From: Pleodorina starrii
Taxonomy: Eukaryota > Chlorophyta > Chlorophyceae > Chlamydomonadales > Volvocaceae
Reading direction: 5' to 3'
Assembly (NCBI GenBank): GCA_030267565.1
Contig: BRXU01000008.1
Coordinates: forward strand, 682,001-746,000
Length of the DNA stretch: 64,000 bases
Shown here in pieces: positions 57,165 to 64,000 of this stretch. The stretch's first letter is position 1. Each line of letters starts with the position of its first letter. The notes beneath the pieces were generated by a model, which saw only the letters and a list, made by a program, of their open reading frames with translations, searched no databases and had not been told where the DNA came from. A program made the position numbers and the translations under genes.

Positions 57165-57475
57165 AAAGGAAAAAAAGGAAATTTTATGCTGGACCGTACG
57201 TAAGGGAGCACACTGATGATGCCTCTTCATTCGGTGGGTACAGACCACTGCCCCGGTGACGGCACTTTTGACTTGGGCCTATTCCCACCCCTCCCCGCCC
57301 CCCCGTGTCTGGGCTCCGTCTCATCGGGTCATATCTAGGTACCCGCACGCATTCTTCCCAGATATGCCAGAACAAGTTATTGTTGGACATCAACGAAACC
57401 GTGCTAAGTTCTATCAATCAGTGCGGAAATGGGGACATGGCTAACGAGCTGTGCGATCACCTGCTATTCGCCCCT
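57165..57475 (+). mobile_element. SINE-like repeat, copy B counterpart of 36553-36835
   Basis: Starts TTATGCTGGACCGTACG after an A-rich stretch, with GATGCCTCTTC, CCGTGTCTGGG, TATGCCAGAACAA and GCGATCACCTGCTATTC in the same order as the other copies. Inherited through the segmental duplication. Confidence 0.55.
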
Positions 57476-57571
57476 TATGTGACAGTCGGGATCGAACATG
57501 CACCCTTCCGGTCACAAATGAGTTTCGATGCGCTTCAACATTTTATGAGCCATGACCTGCTCGCACCTACC

Positions 57572-60500
57572 CGACTCGATCATAGACAATACAATACCAG
57601 CAGCTGACCTCGACAGCTGACCAGGTTCGATTCAAACGCGTAAGTGCGAGCTCCCGGCCACGCGCGCGCATCAACTGGCGTTTGCAAATGCTTTGTCTGT
57701 TGATGCTAACCGTGTTTCTCTTGGGCGCCGAGGCCTGCCTCCTGGCTGAAGTTGGGGCGAGGGAAGAGTTCTGGCCGGACTATCGGGCCGGCCGTCTCAT
57801 TGGCCCTCTGCCCCTTGGACTTCAGACCGTGGGAGATAAAGCAGAGCTACGACCGGTCTGCCTTGAAAAATGGCTAAATGAACAGGGAGACGCCCTACGC
57901 CGGGTCAATGGACGAACCAAACTGACGCCCGCTGGAAGCTGGACGAACGTATTGTGCTGTAATGAAACGCATCTCAGCAGACTAACAGCTACGACCACAG
58001 AGCCAATCCAACCAGCACACTCCCAAGTAATGGAAGAGCGCAATCATGGCCCGAGACGCTGGCCTCCGAAGCCTGCGCGCAACGAGACGGACAACATTAA
58101 GTGCAAATGGAATAGTCCGCACCCATTGCAGCCCCGAAAACCCATCCGACAGAAGCCCGCACTAGCGAAACATACGCAACGTGCTGGCACACTTAGTCGT
58201 GCTACCAAAACAGCATCCTTTGAATCTACAAATAATGAAGCCCTACAAAACAACAGTGCCCCACTGAGAAGAGCTGCAACACTCGGTGAACGACCTGAAT
58301 GGGACTGGAACGCGGACGGATCGCCCTCGCCACGAACCTACCGGCTATGTGGAAGCTCCTGGAATGTTATACAGCACGAAGAATGCAGCAGCTGCCAATG
58401 GAGGAAGCCGAACCTAATAGTCCGCCCGCCATGGGCCTCTGGGTCCCGCAAGCCACCATGGTCACCGGATAAAGCACAGCCTAATATGTGTGAGCCTCGA
58501 CAAGATTCGATAATGCCAATGCAATGGCGAAACCCCCGCAATGCGAGGAAACTCCGGGAAAAGCAGTACATCAGTGAGCGGACGCCAGCAACTACCCACA
58601 GCAGACTATGCGAAACCTCTGTCTCAATATGCGACGCATTTTCCACAAAGCAACGGCAAGCAAGAATGCTAAAACCTGCCTGGGAGCACCTGTACGGAAC
58701 CCAGCCCGGACAGGCTTATAAATCGGCCGAGAACACAACACACCCTCTCCCATCGCCGCACCACGAGGCACTCAGCACCATGGCTCACTTTGTACCCCCG
58801 CACCTGGTCGGTCGCTGCACCATCGGTGATGAATACGGCGTCGTGGCGGTTCAGTCGCGCGCTCTCCCACAAAACCGACTTGAAGGGCTGAAGAGGCACG
58901 GCACCCTCTCAACAGGGGCTGCGAACGCCATTGAGTCGAGCGCCTTGAGGACCAACCGAGGCACATGCGCCGCGAGCGACGCACAGCCCTACGGTAGCCG
59001 CGAACCCACCCCACACAGCGTGAGAGGCCGGGAGCGACGGAACCTGAACGCCGTAGTCAGGACCAGCCTCTGGCTGCTGCGCCAGACGGGCATGACCCTG
59101 CTCCACTGGCTTCAGTTTGCAATGATGGCATACATACAGTTTCATATCCTGCTGTATCGTTACATGGTACTGGCGCCCCTGGCCGTCGCCCTTGCCCTTT
59201 ACTGTGCACGCACCGCCGCTCTGATCACCAAACACCTCGCACACAGACTTTTGGCGGCGACACGACTAACCATGCAAGCCAACAGAACGCGACGAATACA
59301 TGCCGAATGGACTCGAGTCGCCCATACAATACTACTCATGCCCCTCGCATTCACCCCAACCGCCCTAACCCTCGCCCTACAACCCCTGAACGACGTCGTC
59401 CACTATCTGATCTCTGCATTCCTCCTGATCTGGGCGGGACGCCTGATCCTCGTAACACTCGCCCTACCCCGAGGTGCCGCCCTGCTCCGCACCGTACGAC
59501 ATGCCATACACACCTTACACGTCGGCGCCCGCCAAATATGGAACGCACCCGGACACCTTGCACATCAGCTGGCATTCCTCACCATGCTCACCCTGATCTG
59601 CTGGCAACTGATCACAGGGGACATCATTGCACTATACCTCGCAGCCGGCATCCTCCTCATCTCAAGAATTATGCAGGCCACACCACCATTAGCACGCCTC
59701 GTGCACGGTCATGTTTGTGCCTGTGCTCTCGCCGGTCTGCTCACACACGTCCCAAACACGAGCCAAGGCACGGTTGCGCCCCTCGCAACGGCGCTCGCTC
59801 TGCTAGTCTTGGACATCCCGGAAGCGACCCGCCGCAACCGACAACAACATGAGCCCCAATACGGAGGGCCCGACGAGATCACGACCCGACACGCTGCAAC
59901 ACCTGCCCACACGACCGGCACAAACAACGCGCCGCGACGCCCCGAGGACGTCCCCTGGCCGCCACCGGGACACCCGCCCGAACAGGAAACCCCCACCTAC
60001 CACGAAAGGCAACGAGCGCAGATGTGCATGATTCACGCCATTAACAACCTGCTCGGGGGCCCGTACATCGACCCACCCCACGTACTAAGCTACTGCCGTA
60101 CCATGACAACACACATGCAGCAGCAAGGCCTCCATGCAGCGGCCGCCATCTGGAAGCACGCGCACAACCCCATCACGGGCCACTTCTCCACCATAGTGCT
60201 GAACCACTACCTGCGCCACAACGTACGGATCCGCGACGCCAGCGGCAACACACTCCACGGCACACACATCGCATCAGTGAGCACCGAGCTCCCGATCCGC
60301 AAAGGGGACCCGCTCGACACCCTCTGGGCACAACTCCCCCCCCACGCCCAAAGCTGGGGTTTCATAGTGCATCTCGAAGGCCATGCCGTCGCGGTCCGAA
60401 GGCAACACACGCATTGGTTCATCATCGACTCGCAATCGCCGCGCCCTTCACGGCTGACAACCAATTGGCCCCTCGCTCACGGCACTATCTACTGCCTCCA

Positions 60501-63500
60501 GCACCGGCGCAACAGCGCCCCATGTCAAACACATGTCGACCTCCGGAATGTCACGCCACCTGAGCAATGGACCACAACCCTGACGACCAACACACAGAAC
60601 GGATCCGCCGCCACCACCACGGACACGACGGAACAGCACCAGACTGGCCACGACGACACACGCACACCACCGGAACCCACCCCCACCGAAGCGCTCCCCT
60701 CGCCCTCCCACGAGGGGAGAGCGACTGCAGAGCACGAGGCACCCCGGTACACCGCCGCCAGCCCAAACCCCACCCCGATGGAGGTAGATGACGCGGGCTC
60801 CCCCGAAACCGAAGCACACATGCAACCGACGGAACCCGGAAGCCCCGAGGGCCCCCCGGCACATACCCCTGCCGACCCCAGCCCCATGGACACTGACGAC
60901 GCAGAACTGGATGCGGAAATCCCGCAGCCTCCGCCGGATGCCAGCGACGCCGCGGGCGCCCCGCGGCCCGCGCAGCAAGACGTCCCTAGGCCCCGTAGAG
61001 CAACCGCGAATGCTCCTGAAGCGCGCCACGCCGACACGGGACGGGCCACCAGGCGCGCCCCCACTCCAGAGGCCGCGGCACCTGCACGCACCAGCAGAAA
61101 GCGGACCAGAAGGCAAGTAGGGCCCGCGCCCGCAACCCACACCATCACATATCACCTGCTCCGCATGCAAGGACTCCCCATCCGACAGGGCCATAACCGC
61201 ACGGCCGCCGACGCACCGGACGGAGCCGAGACAACCGAGACACCGCAACACAACCCACCGAACCCGGCCCCCGACCCGGTACGGCTGGCGGCGCACGGCA
61301 CGACGCGCCCCACTCCGGAACGGGATGCAGCACGTCCACGCCCACGCAAGCGCCCAGCGGAAAGCTCCCCCCCTCCGCAGTCCCGCCCTAAACCAAAAAC
61401 AGGACCTCAGCAACAACACATGACGAAATACGCCCACCCCAAAAAGCCAAAGACGGACACCCCCGCCGCACCTGCCAAGGCGCCAGCGCAGACCGCCAGC
61501 GAGCCACCCCCGGCCGCACCCGGAGCACCACCGACCGGCTATCTCAAACTCGTTACGATGAACACGCGAGGCCTGCAAGGGCACCGCGAGGGTATTTTGC
61601 GCCTAGTCGACGACCACAAGCCAGATGTGCTGGTGCTCACCGAAACCAAGCTAAGCGCTCATCATCGGCGCGCTATTGCAAGCATGAAGCAAAGCATGCA
61701 GCCCTATCAGACCTACCTGAGCAACCGCCCGCATGTCGCCGACCGCGCCAATCGGGAAGCAGGCGTCCTGATCGGAGTGGCGGAGCGCTTCAGTAGACAG
61801 GGCAGCGCCACCGCAGAACCTATACCCACTGAACTGGAAGGGTACATAGGGCATGTGCGTATAGCCCCCCCAGCCAGCTCCGCCCTCCACATCATAGGGG
61901 TGTACTGCCCATCCGACTCCACCGCACGGCAGAGAATATACGAATATGGTCGAGCGGCCTCGGCGCACGCCAAAGCGAAGGGTGAACACCTGGTCATGGC
62001 GGGCGACTGGAACGCCGTGCTCAAAGCGAGTGACCGGTCGACAGGCATCTGCAACTCGGACGACAGGGCACACAGATGCTTCTCAACGGACAGCGACCTA
62101 CGACCAGTAGACACCAGGCGACGAGAATACACCTACACGCAGACGCAACTCGGACTCGACACCCACCTGAGCCGCATCGACGACGTCCTCCTTGCTCCCC
62201 AAACCACCGCCGCTGTGGCCAAGGAGGGCAATGCATACGAACAAGTGTACGATTGTGGAGGCAACTTCGACCACCGACCGCTGTGTACCCTCCTCCCCCT
62301 AGCGGGACTCCGCCTCCTCCCTGCCCCCGCTGCCCAGCCCCCCACAGACCTGAACCCCAGCTCATGGAGCCGCATCCAGCTGCCCATCCTCAAAGAAAGC
62401 AAAGGCAAAGCACGCATGGAAATGGAGGCGACACTCACGGGCGCAATTACCCACCTGCTGGACGCTCTCCGCCCCGCGCACGAGACCATAACAGCCGCCT
62501 CCACCCAAATGGAGCGCGCCGCGGGCAAGGACCAGGCGCGGACGATCCTTGGCCACCTGCGCAATCACGAGGCCGTGCAAGCCACGAATGTCACTTCCCT
62601 AAGCCAAGAGCTTGGGACGCTCATGCTGCAATGCCTCGGCATCCTCGAAAGTCACTGCCAACAAAAACCCCCCCGCTCAGGGAGACTGCACGCGCGACGG
62701 GGCATTGGCAGGCGCCTGACCCGTTTACATGATGAACACAAAGCACTGAAACGCGACCTCACGCAAGCACTGCACCCGCCGGGGGCCCCCCCCAACCCGA
62801 CGAAAGCGACCCAACAACCCCCATCACGGCACCCCCAGGAGGCAACGCCGGTCCCGAAAGCCACAGATCAGACCCCCGACCCACCTGAAACTGGTACCAC
62901 CCGCCAAACACAAGGCCAGGGGGACCCATGGGACAACCTTGAAACCCGCGACCTGCGCACCGCGATCCGGAGCAAGGGGGACGAAATCAGGAAGGTGGTT
63001 AATGAGACGCGCAAACTGCACATGCGCAGAGCAAGCAGGCGGCTCCAACGCCTTCTCACAAAGAAGCCAAAGCAGGCGCACAGGCAAATCCTGGAGCCTG
63101 ACGATCAACCGCGAGGTATCGCGGCTATACGCCACCCCGAGGACGGGCACCTGTGCACGGACTCAGAAGGCATTCTCGACGCGCTACACACACACTTCGC
63201 CCTCCTAGCCAAGCCAGTCTCCGGTCCCCGCACAGGCAAATACCTCCCAGGCGAGGCCCCACGCAATTACCCCTGGGAAGTGGCTGGGGCCCCTGACCCA
63301 CTCAGACAAGGCCTTGCACGCTGGGACGGTGCGCCCCCGTCCCTCCTCCCCGGAATCCTCGACCCATGCAACTTTCGCACCTGCCTAGGCCACCTCGCCC
63401 GCAACAAAGCCCCCGGGCCGGACGGCCTGCCCAATGAACTCCTCCAAACCCTTCCAGACGACCTCCAGACCGCAATACACCACCTGATCACCATAATGTG

Positions 63501-64000
63501 GGTCAAAGCCGAAATCCCCCCCCACTGGACACAATCCGACACAGTCCTCATCCCCAAGAAAGGAGACCCACTTCTTATTAAGAACAAACGCCCGATCGCC
63601 CTGGCCAACACCCTCTACAAGCTGTACACCAGCCACATCACGCTAAACATCGTAACTTACAGCGAACAAGCCCACATCTTTACCGAGGCCCAGGAAGGGT
63701 ACCTCCGGCAGCGCAACACAGAACGGCAAATCCAGAACGTGCTGCACGCTATCGAAGACGCGGGCCTTACCGGGCGCGACCTGTTCCTCCTTTATATCGA
63801 TTTCACATCCGCGTTCAACACCATCGATCATGATAAACTGCTTATGATCATGTACGACCTGGGCTACCCAGATGACCTCATCGAGGTGGTTTCGAACCTG
63901 TACTCGCACGCCGCGACACGCATACGAACCGAGCACGGATGCACTGCGAACATTGCGATCGAGCGCGGAACGATCCAGGGAGACACGCTGTCACCCGTCC
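57572..64000 (+). mobile_element. LINE (APE-type non-LTR retrotransposon), 5' end intact, runs off the right edge
   Basis: The left boundary is set where similarity to copy A stops (about 57571). A 5' UTR of about 116 bp precedes the ATG at 57688. The retained 5' end and open frame suggest a young, nearly full-length copy. It sits in intron 5 of the duplicated NLR. The 3' end, tail and target duplication are outside the window. Confidence 0.8.
57688..64000 (+). CDS. LINE polyprotein: signal-like start, TM block, Josephin-like protease, AP endonuclease, reverse transcriptase (partial)
   Basis: One frame with no stop from 57586 through the window end; first ATG 57688, at least 2,104 codons. 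Residues 1-16 (MLCLLMLTVFLLGAEA) resemble a signal peptide. Residues about 20-450 are hydrophilic, without a recognised domain. Residues about 472-712 contain six to eight hydrophobic segments (for example YLISAFLLIWAGRLILVTL). Residues about 775-920 resemble a Josephin-type cysteine protease: QMCMIHAINNLLGG (Cys780), GHFSTIVLNHYL, FIVHLEGHAVAVRR (His899), WFIIDS (Asp914). A Pro/Thr/Ala-rich basic linker runs to about 1285. APE endonuclease: VTMNTRGL (1291), LTETK (Glu1319), GDWNAVL (Asp1440), SRIDDVLL, FDHRP (His1529). RT: NKAPGPDG (1906), YIDFTSAF (Asp2038), RGTIQGDTLSP (about 2094). The YxDD box and anything C-terminal lie outside. Whether the front half reaches a membrane is inference. Confidence 0.85.
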   Translation, partial: MLCLLMLTVFLLGAEACLLAEVGAREEFWPDYRAGRLIGPLPLGLQTVGDKAELRPVCLEKWLNEQGDALRRVNGRTKLTPAGSWTNVLCCNETHLSRLTATTTEPIQPAHSQVMEERNHGPRRWPPKPARNETDNIKCKWNSPHPLQPRKPIRQKPALAKHTQRAGTLSRATKTASFESTNNEALQNNSAPLRRAATLGERPEWDWNADGSPSPRTYRLCGSSWNVIQHEECSSCQWRKPNLIVRPPWASGSRKPPWSPDKAQPNMCEPRQDSIMPMQWRNPRNARKLREKQYISERTPATTHSRLCETSVSICDAFSTKQRQARMLKPAWEHLYGTQPGQAYKSAENTTHPLPSPHHEALSTMAHFVPPHLVGRCTIGDEYGVVAVQSRALPQNRLEGLKRHGTLSTGAANAIESSALRTNRGTCAASDAQPYGSREPTPHSVRGRERRNLNAVVRTSLWLLRQTGMTLLHWLQFAMMAYIQFHILLYRYMVLAPLAVALALYCARTAALITKHLAHRLLAATRLTMQANRTRRIHAEWTRVAHTILLMPLAFTPTALTLALQPLNDVVHYLISAFLLIWAGRLILVTLALPRGAALLRTVRHAIHTLHVGARQIWNAPGHLAHQLAFLTMLTLICWQLITGDIIALYLAAGILLISRIMQATPPLARLVHGHVCACALAGLLTHVPNTSQGTVAPLATALALLVLDIPEATRRNRQQHEPQYGGPDEITTRHAATPAHTTGTNNAPRRPEDVPWPPPGHPPEQETPTYHERQRAQMCMIHAINNLLGGPYIDPPHVLSYCRTMTTHMQQQGLHAAAAIWKHAHNPITGHFSTIVLNHYLRHNVRIRDASGNTLHGTHIASVSTELPIRKGDPLDTLWAQLPPHAQSWGFIVHLEGHAVAVRRQHTHWFIIDSQSPRPSRLTTNWPLAHGTIYCLQHRRNSAPCQTHVDLRNVTPPEQWTTTLTTNTQNGSAATTTDTTEQHQTGHDDTRTPPEPTPTEALPSPSHEGRATAEHEAPRYTAASPNPTPMEVDDAGSPETEAHMQPTEPGSPEGPPAHTPADPSPMDTDDAELDAEIPQPPPDASDAAGAPRPAQQDVPRPRRATANAPEARHADTGRATRRAPTPEAAAPARTSRKRTRRQVGPAPATHTITYHLLRMQGLPIRQGHNRTAADAPDGAETTETPQHNPPNPAPDPVRLAAHGTTRPTPERDAARPRPRKRPAESSPPPQSRPKPKTGPQQQHMTKYAHPKKPKTDTPAAPAKAPAQTASEPPPAAPGAPPTGYLKLVTMNTRGLQGHREGILRLVDDHKPDVLVLTETKLSAHHRRAIASMKQSMQPYQTYLSNRPHVADRANREAGVLIGVAERFSRQGSATAEPIPTELEGYIGHVRIAPPASSALHIIGVYCPSDSTARQRIYEYGRAASAHAKAKGEHLVMAGDWNAVLKASDRSTGICNSDDRAHRCFSTDSDLRPVDTRRREYTYTQTQLGLDTHLSRIDDVLLAPQTTAAVAKEGNAYEQVYDCGGNFDHRPLCTLLPLAGLRLLPAPAAQPPTDLNPSSWSRIQLPILKESKGKARMEMEATLTGAITHLLDALRPAHETITAASTQMERAAGKDQARTILGHLRNHEAVQATNVTSLSQELGTLMLQCLGILESHCQQKPPRSGRLHARRGIGRRLTRLHDEHKALKRDLTQALHPPGAPPNPTKATQQPPSRHPQEATPVPKATDQTPDPPETGTTRQTQGQGDPWDNLETRDLRTAIRSKGDEIRKVVNETRKLHMRRASRRLQRLLTKKPKQAHRQILEPDDQPRGIAAIRHPEDGHLCTDSEGILDALHTHFALLAKPVSGPRTGKYLPGEAPRNYPWEVAGAPDPLRQGLARWDGAPPSLLPGILDPCNFRTCLGHLARNKAPGPDGLPNELLQTLPDDLQTAIHHLITIMWVKAEIPPHWTQSDTVLIPKKGDPLLIKNKRPIALANTLYKLYTSHITLNIVTYSEQAHIFTEAQEGYLRQRNTERQIQNVLHAIEDAGLTGRDLFLLYIDFTSAFNTIDHDKLLMIMYDLGYPDDLIEVVSNLYSHAATRIRTEHGCTANIAIERGTIQGDTLSPV

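Larger units (their letters stand above)
51966..57571 (+). repeat. Duplicated segment, copy B
   Basis: Collinear with 29660-36985 and beginning about 360 bp after the NLR stop codon. Similarity ends near 57571 (GACCTGCTCGCACCTAC), a few bases before the position equivalent to NLR exon 6, where the LINE begins. Whether the rest of the second NLR copy continues beyond the LINE cannot be seen in this window. Confidence 0.85.

Noticed and set aside
60448..61584. 378-residue minus-strand ORF
   Set aside because: Antisense to the LINE linker; the plus frame carries APE, RT and protease motifs and runs on for 6.3 kb. The minus frame is a GC-rich shadow without motifs.

Overview
The window looks like nuclear DNA of a volvocalean green alga, a relative of Chlamydomonas or Volvox. 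The evidence is a GC-rich, intron-dense genome with GT-AG introns and pyrimidine-rich acceptors. There is also a proline-rich wall-type protein, a degenerate internal CCCTAAAA tract (the Chlamydomonas-type telomere unit), abundant LINEs with short 3' microsatellite tails, and TIR elements with TAA target duplications. Genus and species cannot be fixed from sequence reading alone.

Layout. 1-728: probable last exons of a gene entering from the left edge. 1576-5922: nested mobile elements, comprising a 338-bp MITE abutting a 4-kb TIR element, which contains a 310-bp palindrome and a 5'-truncated LINE flanked by 476-bp direct repeats. 6829-8179: a two-exon secreted proline-rich protein. 8180-16672: no convincing gene, rich in simple and palindromic repeats. 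16673-21524 (minus): a six-exon protein with a PLAT/LH2 domain and four membrane helices, 5' end unresolved. 23118-29478 (plus): a nine-exon, 578-residue GT61-type glycosyltransferase.

33740-51608 (plus) is the main cellular gene. I reconstruct 23 exons whose phases all agree, giving about 2,012 residues: a TIR-like N-terminal module, a NACHT-type STAND ATPase with Walker A and B, and about 14 WD40 repeats. This is the architecture of an NLR-like signalling or innate recognition protein. Its introns carry many insertions: SINE-like copies, GC-rich hairpins, a LINE 3' end with an 11-bp target duplication, and a telomere-like tract. The sequence from about 29660 is repeated from about 51966. 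Copy B keeps the first five NLR exons and is cut just before exon 6 by another retroelement. Copy A alone carries a 1.4-kb insert with a GIY-YIG nuclease-like relic.

57688-64000 (plus) is one uninterrupted reading frame of at least 2,104 codons that runs off the right edge. It is a LINE polyprotein with an unusual front half: a signal-peptide-like start, a block of hydrophobic segments and a Josephin-like cysteine protease, followed by a disordered linker, an AP endonuclease and a reverse transcriptase. This polyprotein and the TIR-like/NACHT/WD40 gene are the two most noteworthy objects here. All gene models rest on frame, splice-signal and motif reading; no alignment or database search was run.
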